Below are positions 18,301-25,490 of a DNA stretch of 29,643 bases, in pieces. The stretch covers positions 1-29,643 of the forward strand of contig JAHZHB010000146.1 of NCBI GenBank assembly GCA_019420465.1, read 5' to 3'. A program made the position numbers and the translations under genes. Under the pieces are notes generated by a model. That model was not told the DNA's origin, ran no database searches, and saw nothing but the letters and a program-made list of their open reading frames with translations. The first letter of the stretch is position 1. The number at the start of each line of letters is the position of its first letter. Origin of the DNA: Lachnospiraceae bacterium. GTDB taxonomy: Bacteria > Bacillota > Clostridia > Lachnospirales > Lachnospiraceae.

Positions 18301-21300
18301 TTAATAACGGCAGCGAATAACTGATATGCATATCCTGCACATCCGGTGCAGTATGGTCTACAATAAATTCTCCTGTGTTGCATTCATCCGCAGCATTCCG
18401 CGCCAGATCCTTATAATTCAGAACGATCTTATAAACAGCATCGACAAACTGTGCGGATACTTTTATTCTGTGAACATCCGGATCTTTGGTATCTGTTTCC
18501 CATGAACTGCCATCATGCAGAAAATCTTTCAGCGTCTTCTGCATATCTTCATTTTTATCAATATCATTTCCATTGATATCTCTGACAGCACTTTCTACAA
18601 CCAGATCAGATGGGCGGAAATTATGTTCCTTTACTGTAAATATGGCGGTCTGCGGATCTTGGGTATCTCTGAAATCTGCATAGGAAAACGCAAGTTCAGG
18701 TTTCGTCTTATCTACAGTGATCATATCTGAATAATATGCAGCCATCTCATTTCCGGATGGATCTGTATACTTCAGACTGATAACATAGTCGCCCTCTTCT
18801 GTCAGTGTCAATGCTTTTATATGCTGATCGCCTTCGCCGTCAGTCCAGTCTGTTTTTTCATTGATCTGTCCGGTTAATGCGGCATCCGGTTTTCCATCTT
18901 TTTCAACTGTTATCCATGCATCTTTTGTATTGTCAAAATTTGCTTCTGTTATTACAAACTTACAGTTTACATCTGTATTGTAATAGAACTGTCCATTGAC
19001 CTCATGTGCATACTTATTTTCATCCGTTGATCCATGCATGAACTGGCTTTCAGGTGTAACCTGGTCAGCTACCACTGTTGGCTCGTTCTCATTTTTTTCC
19101 GTCTGGTTTCCTGCTATATCCGTTACCGTCACAGAAAACTTACCACGCATTAACTTAACATCTGCTTCCGGTAAAACTACGCATCCTGTCCAATATCCAT
19201 CACTCTTTTCCAGTTCTGTGATCTCTCCGCTGGCACTTTCCAGATTCTGCCTGCTGGCATCATCATCCCTTTTATAGACCCATCTGAATTTTTCTATTCC
19301 GGAAACATCATCTGTAGCACGGAATGTAACCTTTACTTTTTTAAAAAACAGGGTTTTGATCTTTGCTGCCAGCGAAGTCTCCTCTTCATACTGGATTGAA
19401 ATTGCATACGGGTTGGACGTATCCAGAGAAGCATCTGTTTTTACAGGAGTATATATATCTCCTGTCTGCTGATTACAGATATACATCGTATAGGAATTTG
19501 TACCCTCTGTTGTCAGTTCGATTTTTTCTGAAAAATCCAGGCTGCCATTCTGTGCAAATTCCCAGGCGACAGCATACATCTCTTTGTCTGTCACCGTAAT
19601 CGTCGGGTTTGTTTTATACCAGCCATGGTTGCCATCCGCTTCGGATATTTCATATACATCCTGCGGCATATCCTGCGCATATTGTATTTTTATCTGGTAT
19701 GTTGCTGTGGCCCTTGCAAAAATCACCCCGTCATCTCTGTCCGGCCACCAGTTCCACCAGCGTTTGGGTTTCTTTTTGCCTTCAGATTTCGTTGCTGTGA
19801 CAGTTATACAGAGGTCTTCTTTATTTTCCAACAGTTTACATAATTTCTGGTAATTAACGACCCGAACTTCTCCAGTTGTGTCATTAATCTGAATAGCTTC
19901 CTCTATTCCCTGTACACTGTCGTTTCCTGTATGCAATGCATATGTTACTTCTCCATTGTCATACCTTTCGTCTGTTTTTTTTGCTTTCTGTAAAGATACT
20001 GTTGCATCCGTATTTACAGTGTATGTCACCTCAGATTTTTCAAAGAACAGCAAATTGGGGGTTCCATTTTGAATCTTTACACCGCATACAATCTCTGCTG
20101 CCTCATAGTTATCATTTCCTTCAGTTTTCGCAATTAAGCGGATATAGTGACCTCCACTTTTTATCGTCATTTTACCGGATGTATCAAGTGTAGCAATTTC
20201 ATCTATCGGTGTTGTATCATCCTGTCCTTTTTCCAGAGAATATTCAACCGGATTACCTGCAAGATTTCCTTTTACACTAAAATCTTTCACAATATCCTGT
20301 CCGACATAAGTAACATCTACATATGTCTTATTCTCATAACTTTCCGTGAACTCCAGCAACTGTTCTGCCTTTTTAATTTCCACAACTGCCGGATCCAGCA
20401 TTTCCACCGTTGTCACATTATAATTCGTACGTGTCACACGGATCTGAATCGTATATTTTCCGGCATCTTTGACAACCGGCTCTTTTTCGCTCCATTCCTC
20501 ATCGTTTTTCTTATATTCAACGATATCGCCCGATTTAAGTCCTTTGATATTTTCGACAGCTTTATGCTCTTTCGCATCATAAGTTCCACTGTATAAAACA
20601 GCTGAAAGTCCGGTAATATCTGTTGCATTGATCTTTGCCTGATATGTTTTTTCAAAATCCTCATAGTTATCGTCACGATGGATTCTGATGGTAACCTCAT
20701 AGCTTCCCGTATTCTTTGCCTTGGGAACCGTGTCCGAAAACTCCCCGTCTCCCAGTTTATATGTAATGCTATCTGTCCTTTGTACACCGCCTGTTATATT
20801 TACAAGATTCTGTTCAGCATCTGTGTAATCATGTTCTGACTCAACCGTGATCTCTATAAGCCCCTTTTTGATTTCAGAGGTAACCATCGTTTCAAACGGT
20901 TCGTACCCTTCTCTCTCAACTTTAACAGACACATCATACTGACCAACAGCAACTATCTTTGGCACTATATCCGTCCATGACTGGTTACCTGTTTTATACA
21001 AGACTTTATCTCCTGACTTATATCCGGTTACAGACACCGCCTCTTTTTCTGCTCCATCATAGCTTTCCTTTACAGGTGTCACGGTAATATCTTCCACCTG
21101 CAATACAGGAGGTATTTCCCCAGGATTTTCACTCTCAGCTGCCAGCTTGCATTCTTCCTGATCTTTCCCCCGGCTCTCTGCAGCATCCATATAGCCGACG
21201 TTTTTCGCCATAACTGCAACCGGCAGCATCTGCACAGTATTCCATCCTGTCAGAACTGCCAGCAGAATGGCCATTGTTTTTCTGACGATCATATGATTTC

Positions 21301-21304
21301 TCAT
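15398..21304 (-). CDS. Giant TM-anchored surface protein with YDG-like and Ig-like domain repeats
   Basis: Predicted 1968-aa extracellular protein, probably an adhesin or sensor scaffold; no enzymatic motif seen. A signal sequence (about 6-33) ends near VMAKN. Three YDG/MBG-like repeats follow (about 78-146, 153-228, 238-312), then cadherin/Ig-like segments (about 313-640). A region of Ig-like domains runs from about 650 to 1690 with a 360-residue super-period, then two more Ig-like units (about 1691-1905). A single TM helix (about 1938-1958) and a tail of Lys/Arg/Glu end the protein. No LPXTG, so it is membrane- rather than sortase-anchored. Start chosen at 21304 because AAAAGGAG lies 11 nt upstream and the frame before it (back to 21346) is intergenic. 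It is last in an operon with a PP2C phosphatase, a kinase and a small TM protein. Base composition is more AT-rich than flanking housekeeping genes. Confidence 0.85.
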   Translation of the reverse strand: MRNHMIVRKTMAILLAVLTGWNTVQMLPVAVMAKNVGYMDAAESRGKDQEECKLAAESENPGEIPPVLQVEDITVTPVKESYDGAEKEAVSVTGYKSGDKVLYKTGNQSWTDIVPKIVAVGQYDVSVKVEREGYEPFETMVTSEIKKGLIEITVESEHDYTDAEQNLVNITGGVQRTDSITYKLGDGEFSDTVPKAKNTGSYEVTIRIHRDDNYEDFEKTYQAKINATDITGLSAVLYSGTYDAKEHKAVENIKGLKSGDIVEYKKNDEEWSEKEPVVKDAGKYTIQIRVTRTNYNVTTVEMLDPAVVEIKKAEQLLEFTESYENKTYVDVTYVGQDIVKDFSVKGNLAGNPVEYSLEKGQDDTTPIDEIATLDTSGKMTIKSGGHYIRLIAKTEGNDNYEAAEIVCGVKIQNGTPNLLFFEKSEVTYTVNTDATVSLQKAKKTDERYDNGEVTYALHTGNDSVQGIEEAIQINDTTGEVRVVNYQKLCKLLENKEDLCITVTATKSEGKKKPKRWWNWWPDRDDGVIFARATATYQIKIQYAQDMPQDVYEISEADGNHGWYKTNPTITVTDKEMYAVAWEFAQNGSLDFSEKIELTTEGTNSYTMYICNQQTGDIYTPVKTDASLDTSNPYAISIQYEEETSLAAKIKTLFFKKVKVTFRATDDVSGIEKFRWVYKRDDDASRQNLESASGEITELEKSDGYWTGCVVLPEADVKLMRGKFSVTVTDIAGNQTEKNENEPTVVADQVTPESQFMHGSTDENKYAHEVNGQFYYNTDVNCKFVITEANFDNTKDAWITVEKDGKPDAALTGQINEKTDWTDGEGDQHIKALTLTEEGDYVISLKYTDPSGNEMAAYYSDMITVDKTKPELAFSYADFRDTQDPQTAIFTVKEHNFRPSDLVVESAVRDINGNDIDKNEDMQKTLKDFLHDGSSWETDTKDPDVHRIKVSAQFVDAVYKIVLNYKDLARNAADECNTGEFIVDHTAPDVQDMHISYSLPLLKSVLSGITFGYYNPDVTVTFEAKDPVSGVKEFDWTYMKEEGSSAVNTEKYEHNEKLQAVQDAKDKSRFTASVTLPKEQAEQLRGSIAFTATDTYENTSSGKSDDNTVIVVDTIAPQLQVAYTKASNTTGNTSYYNKPVTATFTVDEANFYPEDVKVSFSKDGTWQQLTAAQLNWENTSDDMYRASWTLPAPDDHSGDGDYIFHVTCMDRSKNQMTEYTSDLLVIDTIQPVIQVKYANTTPKNTLKDAQGHDREYFDRTQTATITVTEHNFAAEDVDFDIAAKDVSGKTIDIDRVCRKSAWVTEGDVHTMTITYPGDANYVFDVAYTDLATNQAADYKKDYFTVDQTAPTNLKVEYSKSVLDTVLSKVTFGFYDAKMRVTISADDAVSGVHAFAYSYLKAAGVSSVNAQLVNQAIKEAQIAFSNDGKTATAKFDIPKAALGKHNQFNGTVEFTATDRAENTSDKMKAKKNIVVDNIAPTASVEYNAPVKTVNGIACYDGTINATINVNEANFYAEDVKVSVKKDKKAYNIKPAWSNRGTDTHIGTFSLKEDGDYFVTVEYNDKSGNKMTTYTSDQLTVDTKMEAPVITINGEDGNGKAYKEDVVPAVSFSDTNFESYQVKLTRTRYDKKDEDVTATYIGNAVRTNGQGGAGTFDTFKKAADTDGIYTLTVSMTDKAGHQAESTTVFTVNRFGSVYVYGDYLNSLIKDGGAYIQETKEDLVITEYNADKLVAGSLRIDVSRNGKPLDEVKYTVTPEINDTVAVGSSGWYQYQYTIDKSNFAADGVYKISVSSKDATGNAPETTSYEDQNILFRVDATAPELTSVTGLENAIVNAQNLTVTYNAYDTIGLASIEIIVNGNVVETITDFAEDLSNYTGSFTLDEQNGAQRVQIVVKDLAGNITDTSTESYQEGCAYVFHDELTVSTNAFVRAMAWVQQHVIAVAASVAVVAVLIGSLIFLIGKKRKKKEEK
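16235..19357 (-). repeat. three-domain Ig-like super-repeat, 360-residue period
   Basis: Protein-level repeat inside the giant gene. B-type domains carry a VSG(I/V) motif with Val at residues 667, 1027 and 1387, exactly 360 apart. Each is followed by A-type domains. The first A-type has EANF at 787, 1147 and 1509; the second has EHNF at 893 and 1268, with DTNF at 1611 in the third cassette. Cassettes span roughly 19357-18341, 18322-17258 and 17242-16235. Most A domains end in a VD(T/K/H/Q)xxP linker. Confidence 0.85.
20369..21073 (-). repeat. three YDG/MBG-like N-terminal repeats in the giant protein
   Basis: Residues about 78-312 hold three copies of a unit of about 75-80 aa with the pattern Y(D/T)(G/A)xE, (G)xxxxDxxxYK, P, and G(S/K/Q)Y(D/E/T)(V/I). 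The units are diverged at DNA level. Such repeats are usual spacers in Gram-positive surface proteins. Confidence 0.7.
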
Positions 21305-21336
21305 CCGTATTTTTACTCCTTTTCCACGCATTCTTT

Positions 21337-21375
21337 TGAAATACAATGCTTGTTCTCTTATCTGTTGTATTTTCA
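21337..21375 (-). promoter_or_regulatory. intra-operon hairpin before the giant gene
   Basis: Within the 77-bp gap between the small TM protein and the giant gene, TGAAAATACAA and TTGTATTTCA are complementary with one bulge, around an 18-nt loop. The gap is otherwise unusually long for this tightly packed operon. It could set different expression of the giant gene. No T-run follows, so termination is unlikely. Confidence 0.35.
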
Positions 21376-21381
21376 GAAAAG

Positions 21382-21780
21382 CTATATATTTTCATCCGTA
21401 TGGATATACACAATCTCCTCCATCACCTGTATTCCTTCCTGACTGCGAAGCAGCACGGTCTCTTCTGTCTCTGTATTCAACTGCTCTGTCTGTCGGCTTT
21501 TTTCATCGTCCATTTCCGATTTCCCCCGTTCAGATACTGCTGTATTTTCCCGCTGTTCATTTAATTTTCCCGGATAATATGCTATCGTACCTGTTTTTTT
21601 ATCGTGTTTCTGCATCTGCCCAACAGTTCTTTTTACTCTTTTGCCTGAAAGATCATCTATTACGACCGGGATTTTCCATCTGATAAATAAAACTATTGCC
21701 AGGATAAACGCTGCTATGGCTACTACATAACAAACATTGGTTGCAACAAACAGGGTATCTGCCATATTTTCTCCGCCCAT
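21382..21780 (-). CDS. Small single-TM protein of the kinase/surface-protein operon
   Basis: I do not recognise a named family. The 132-aa product has one hydrophobic segment (about 10-34) and then a hydrophilic cytoplasmic-type tail. The tail begins WKIPVVIDDLSGKRVKRTV and continues with a region rich in Glu, Thr, Ser and Gln (about 74-132). The Thr/Ser-rich tail could be a substrate of the adjacent kinase, which is inference. Start ATG at 21780 lies directly after the kinase stop, with GGAGG 10 nt upstream; a second Met at residue 6 is an alternative. Position between kinase and giant protein suggests an adaptor or membrane partner. Confidence 0.75.
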   Translation of the reverse strand: MGGENMADTLFVATNVCYVVAIAAFILAIVLFIRWKIPVVIDDLSGKRVKRTVGQMQKHDKKTGTIAYYPGKLNEQRENTAVSERGKSEMDDEKSRQTEQLNTETEETVLLRSQEGIQVMEEIVYIHTDENI

Positions 21781-23502
21781 TTACGCCGTGCCTCCTGCTA
21801 TATCTGCTGTTTTATTCTGGCTATTATCGTAAATTCTTTCTATAGCCTCCCTGTATTCCTCATAATGATCAAGTATTTCCTTCTGAAGTCTTATCGTCTG
21901 TTCCTTGTGGATTTTTATATCAGCTGTATTTTTATAAATAGTGTCCATAATCTGCAGAACTTTCTTCCTGTCCACACCAATCTGTGTCATATCCCTCCTC
22001 TGATCATACAGAAGCATAAACTCGCTGTTATAAACCACAAGCCTGTCATAGGCATTGGCATCCTGAATCGTATCCACTTCTGTCAGTATGTCAGAAACTT
22101 TCTGCAGCAATTCTGTATAATTTTCCGCAGAAGCCTCGTCTACTGTAGAAGACTGAAGAATATACTTTTTATAAAATGAACAAATGTAATAATAGCAGTC
22201 GGAAAGCTTTGCACAGGAAAACTCTTCTTTTAATGCGCTATTTTCTTTATTTGCTGCAAAAAACGAATAGGCTTTCTGCACTCTTGTCGAAAAATCAAAG
22301 CTTCCATCTTCATTTGTATAATAATTAAAATACATCATTCCCACTTTATAGTTCAGTTCTGCAACTGCTGCCGTCGATATATCAAATTTATCCTTATTGG
22401 CATTATATAAAGCCAGGAACTGGTCATTTTCGTTCTTTGAAAATCTTCCTTCCTCTTCAAAAGCATTCAACATTCCCATATACGCATCCGTTCGTTCCGG
22501 ATAAATAGCTATGGCATTTTTATAGCTTGCTTCTTTGTCTTCCAGGGATGTTCCCGAAGACGGAGAAATATAGGCTTCGTATGTACTGTTATTCTGCTGC
22601 GTAGCCACTGTTTTGCAGATAAATCCTGAAGAAAGAGCTACCACCGCTACAGCAATCGAAGCAATAAACACTCCCAGCCTGCGTTTTTGCTGTTTTTTAT
22701 ACCCTTTTGTAATCAGTTCCGGATGATTCAGATCGTACAAAAGATCTTCACAGCTCTGATATCTGTTTTCCGGTGCCGGCTGTACACACCGGTCTATGAT
22801 CAGTTCTATTCCTTCTGAAAGTTCCGGATTCCACATACGGACAGGCGCATAGGCTTCTCCACCTCTTGGGTCAACACCTGTCAGAAGGTGGTGCATCGTC
22901 ATTCCCAGTGCAAATATATCCGATCGGGCATCCGTCTGACCACTGTATTGCTCCGGCGGAGCATATCCTCTGGTTCCTAAAACTGTTGTATCGGCCAGGC
23001 TCTGTTCTTTATATTCACGTGCAATACCAAAATCTATAATTTTGATATTGCCTTCCGGCTTTAACATAATATTGGCCGGTTTCATGTCACGGTAAATAAT
23101 CGGAGGTTTTTGTGCATGCAGGTAGGATAAAGCATCACAGATCTGTTTTGCCCATTCTATAACCAGCTCTTCCGGCTGTGCACCATATTCCTTCAGGACC
23201 TTATCCAGAGATTCACCCTCAATATAATCCATTACAACATAGATTGTGACATTGTTGTCTATGATATCCACAATACGCGGCAGGGCCGGATGATCCAGTC
23301 TTTTCATCAGATTGGCTTCCGCAATAAGACTGTTGTATACAAATTCTTCCGTTTTGTTTTTACCTTTGCGGAAAATTTCTTTAACAGCCCACAGTTTATT
23401 CAGATGTTTATCTCTGGCAAGATATACACGGGACATACCACCCTTGCCAATTTCTTTCATTATCTCGTATTTACCCGCAATAACGGACCCTGTTTTGGCC
23501 AT
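21781..23502 (-). CDS. Membrane Ser/Thr protein kinase without PASTA domains
   Basis: Second Hanks-type kinase of the window, 573 aa. Kinase domain about 13-265: glycine loop GKGGMSRV (19-26), Lys41, catalytic loop YRDMKPAN with Asp139 and Asn144 (Tyr replaces the usual His of HRD), DFG with Asp157, and APPEQ (181-185). A basic segment (about 268-275) and one TM helix (about 276-300) follow. The outer part of about 270 residues is predominantly helical, with Tyr/Ala spacing suggestive of TPR-like units, and differs wholly from PASTA kinases. The ATG is 3 bp after the PP2C stop, with AGGAGG just upstream; the stop abuts the next gene. It probably phosphorylates partners encoded beside it and senses something outside the membrane. 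Region AT-rich: 21 of 60 bases are G or C at 22201-22260. Confidence 0.93.
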   Translation of the reverse strand: MAKTGSVIAGKYEIMKEIGKGGMSRVYLARDKHLNKLWAVKEIFRKGKNKTEEFVYNSLIAEANLMKRLDHPALPRIVDIIDNNVTIYVVMDYIEGESLDKVLKEYGAQPEELVIEWAKQICDALSYLHAQKPPIIYRDMKPANIMLKPEGNIKIIDFGIAREYKEQSLADTTVLGTRGYAPPEQYSGQTDARSDIFALGMTMHHLLTGVDPRGGEAYAPVRMWNPELSEGIELIIDRCVQPAPENRYQSCEDLLYDLNHPELITKGYKKQQKRRLGVFIASIAVAVVALSSGFICKTVATQQNNSTYEAYISPSSGTSLEDKEASYKNAIAIYPERTDAYMGMLNAFEEEGRFSKNENDQFLALYNANKDKFDISTAAVAELNYKVGMMYFNYYTNEDGSFDFSTRVQKAYSFFAANKENSALKEEFSCAKLSDCYYYICSFYKKYILQSSTVDEASAENYTELLQKVSDILTEVDTIQDANAYDRLVVYNSEFMLLYDQRRDMTQIGVDRKKVLQIMDTIYKNTADIKIHKEQTIRLQKEILDHYEEYREAIERIYDNSQNKTADIAGGTA

Positions 23503-23505
23503 CCA

Positions 23506-24276
23506 TCATTCCTCCTGCTCCGTTTTAATCAGTACAGTCGAAATATTATCGCGCTCCTGACGCTCTTTTACAGTTTCCATCAGATATCGGATATTACTGT
23601 GCATAGCGTCTTTGTTGAACAGATTTATAGGATTTAACGAATCATATATCTCTTTTTCGGATATCTGATGTCGAAATCCATCAGAGCAGAGCAGATATGC
23701 TCCGGGTTTAACAATGCCAGTTAAAACTTCAGGAAGAATTTTTGAAGAAGCTCCTACACATTGCAGCAGCATATTTCTTCTCTTATCTGTCTTTGCCTCA
23801 GCAGGTGTCATCGTACCACGGCTGATTTCCCGTGCTATATATGTCTGATCCGTCGTCAGCTGTCTTACTTCACTTCCCAGTACATAAAAACGGGTATCGC
23901 CTACATGGGTAACAGCATATTCATTTCCGTAAAAGAATACGGCTGTACATGTCGTCCCAAGTGAAATATGTGTCTTTTCCCCAAATCTGCCAATCTTACG
24001 ATTCAGTTCTTTTAACATTTGTGACCATACCTCAGCCACTTTTTGCATAGAAATCGTTTTAATCTCATACGGAAGTTTCTGATCAAACCATGTCAGGAAA
24101 GCTCTGATCACAGTTGCACTTGCCAGCTCTCCTTTTGCAAGGCCACCCATCCCGTCACATAGCACGGCCATGACAATCTCTTTTCCGTCATAGACTGCAT
24201 GCTTTACAAGCACACTGTCTTCATTCGTATATTTACTGATTCCTGTATCCGTATCTGCTGTAACTGTATATTTCAT
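23506..24276 (-). CDS. PP2C-family Ser/Thr phosphatase of the accessory kinase operon
   Basis: A 256-aa PP2C phosphatase, presumably counteracting the kinase encoded 3 bp downstream. Metal-binding motifs are visible: TNEDS near residue 17-21, CDGMGG (about 40-45), HVGDTRFYV, LLCSDGF, and ERDNIST near the C-terminus. No TM segment, so cytoplasmic. GAGGAG lies 5 nt before the ATG. It is the first gene of the operon. No convincing promoter is seen; the sequence upstream is the antisense of the truncated XRE gene, starting within about 35 bp. It is distinct from the stp gene at 4074-4814. Confidence 0.93.
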   Translation of the reverse strand: MKYTVTADTDTGISKYTNEDSVLVKHAVYDGKEIVMAVLCDGMGGLAKGELASATVIRAFLTWFDQKLPYEIKTISMQKVAEVWSQMLKELNRKIGRFGEKTHISLGTTCTAVFFYGNEYAVTHVGDTRFYVLGSEVRQLTTDQTYIAREISRGTMTPAEAKTDKRRNMLLQCVGASSKILPEVLTGIVKPGAYLLCSDGFRHQISEKEIYDSLNPINLFNKDAMHSNIRYLMETVKERQERDNISTVLIKTEQEE

Positions 24277-24309
24277 AAAATCTCCTCTTTCTCCTTCTTT
24301 TGCAAGGAC

Positions 24310-24555
24310 ATGAGCTTATCACTTGGTCAGAATGCCGGTTATATCAACAATATTGAAAACGGACACAACCGGCCTTCTATGACAGTGTTTTTTTATATTT
24401 GTGAATATCCTGGGATTACGCCAAAAGAATTTTTTGACTATGATAATGAATTGCCGGATACGACACGGCTGTTATTAGAATCGATACAAAAGCTGGACAG
24501 AGAAACACTGATTCATCTGACCGCAATTATAGTGGCACTGGCACAGAGAAAATAG
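24310..24555 (+). pseudogene. 5'-truncated XRE-family regulator remnant
   Basis: Plus-strand frame of 81 codons. It begins MSLSLGQNAGYINNIENG, then PSM, ICEY, GITPKEFF and a helical tail, and ends ALAQRK. This is the recognition helix and C-terminal part of a common Clostridia XRE repressor type, which normally starts about 25 residues earlier (helix 1 and the first half of helix 2). In-frame codons just upstream (Lys-Asp before the Met) still fit the family, then similarity stops close to 24300. No ribosome site precedes it; that sequence is the antisense of the phosphatase gene's own Shine-Dalgarno. It keeps a terminator at its 3' end. Best read as a gene cut by a rearrangement that placed the kinase operon here. 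Confidence 0.8.
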
Positions 24556-24569
24556 GCCAGTGCCTTTTT
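24534..24569 (+). terminator. rho-independent terminator of the XRE remnant
   Basis: GGCACTGG (24534-24541) pairs perfectly with CCAGTGCC (24557-24564), followed by TTTTT. It overlaps the last codons and stop of the XRE remnant and faces plus. In the minus direction the same stem lacks a T-run, so the DUF2442-HTH gene, ending 13 bp away, has no strong terminator. Confidence 0.8.
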
Positions 24570-24581
24570 ATATGCTTTTAT

Positions 24582-25052
24582 CTATTTTTCTTCAAAATAG
24601 ATATGTAATTTCATCCCTAAACCATCTGCCAGTCTCTGCAAAACCTGTACAGATGGATTTGCTTTCTCATTTTCTATTCTGCTTATATCTCCCTGCGCTA
24701 TTCCTGTCAGTTCTGATAATCGCTTCTGGGTCATATGTCTGCATTCTCTTGCTTCCGTCAATTCTACAGCAACCAGCTGTAAGGCAGACAAGTTATGGTA
24801 TTTGCCCGTAGACACACCGCATTCCCATATTTCCTCAGCGTCCAGATCCAGTTCATCGTTCCAGGAAATACCGGCACCGCCGACATCTGTACGCACACTG
24901 TTAAACAGTGCTCTGTCTGTTTGCAGAATTTCGAATTGCGGAAACCGCTCACACAACTGCTGCATATCATACAGCTTTTCTTCTCCGTTTTGAAAAACTG
25001 CCTGAATAATCATGTTTTCCCGTGGACTTACTTTTTTTATTCTATGCAACAT
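24582..25052 (-). CDS. DUF2442 domain fused to an XRE helix-turn-helix
   Basis: A 156-aa cytoplasmic protein. Residues 1-80 match the DUF2442 type (F(N/Q)(N/D)GE, a central DRALFNSVR, then GISWNDELDLDAEEIWE). Residues about 96-150 form a Cro/C1-type HTH (TQKRLSELTGIAQGDISRIE, then PSVQVLQRLADGLG). It lies 12 bp after the DUF4160 gene, with GAGG before the ATG. In such pairs the HTH partner is usually the DNA-binding self-regulator, and the pair is often considered toxin-antitoxin-like. I infer it represses its own promoter at 25329-25361. Confidence 0.85.
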   Translation of the reverse strand: MLHRIKKVSPRENMIIQAVFQNGEEKLYDMQQLCERFPQFEILQTDRALFNSVRTDVGGAGISWNDELDLDAEEIWECGVSTGKYHNLSALQLVAVELTEARECRHMTQKRLSELTGIAQGDISRIENEKANPSVQVLQRLADGLGMKLHIYFEEK

Positions 25053-25064
25053 TTTTACCTCATA

Positions 25065-25319
25065 CTATTCAACAGGAGGAAGCTTTTTATATTCCTGTGT
25101 ATTCCACATGCTATATAGCTGCTCTCTGTTCTTTTCAATAAATATCTGTACAAGCTGCTGTCCTTTTTTAGGGAGATCACCCTCGAACATTTCTCCGTTT
25201 TCCAGAGAAAACACTCCCATATATTCATCATATATAGCATGAATATGTGGTGGATTATGTTCCTTTTGTCTCAAATACATTTTAATTACTATTCCGTAAA
25301 ATCTTGCAATCACTGGCAT
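25065..25319 (-). CDS. DUF4160 small protein, putative partner of DUF2442-HTH
   Basis: An 84-aa protein of the DUF4160 family: the core ARFYGIVIKMY, then HNPPHIHAIY and a Phe/Leu-rich second half. The HxPPHxHA motif is the family hallmark. The biochemical activity is unknown to me. The frequent neighbouring of DUF4160 and DUF2442 suggests a complex or a toxin-antitoxin module, but this is inference. Strong AGGAGGAG upstream of ATG 25319. First gene of the two-gene operon. Confidence 0.85.
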   Translation of the reverse strand: MPVIARFYGIVIKMYLRQKEHNPPHIHAIYDEYMGVFSLENGEMFEGDLPKKGQQLVQIFIEKNREQLYSMWNTQEYKKLPPVE

Positions 25320-25328
25320 GTATTCTCC

Positions 25329-25356
25329 TCCTATATTATATGATATATCCTATATT
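25329..25356 (-). promoter_or_regulatory. operator-like direct repeats before the DUF4160 operon
   Basis: Minus strand: AATATAGGA occurs at 25348-25356 and 25329-25337, 19 bp apart (nearly two helical turns), with the AT-palindrome GATATATC overlapping the gap. The second copy runs into the Shine-Dalgarno, so part of its match is explained by that. Placement over a promoter is what an autorepressor such as the downstream HTH protein would use. Confidence 0.4.
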
Positions 25357-25361
25357 GTCAA
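25335..25361 (-). promoter_or_regulatory. proximal promoter of the DUF4160 operon
   Basis: Minus strand TTGACA (25356-25361) and TATAAT (25335-25340), both perfect hexamers, but with a 15-nt spacer. The start of transcription would fall close to the Shine-Dalgarno, giving a very short leader. The repeats at 25329-25356 overlap it. Confidence 0.45.
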
Positions 25362-25490
25362 TACACAGGGAACCCGCTTTCGATCTGAAACTTTAATTTT
25401 CAGCAGTTGTGATTATATGTAAAGAAATGTAAAATTTTTAATCTTTGTACTTCAGATCTGGTGTTTGATGTGATTATTTTTATAGTAATT

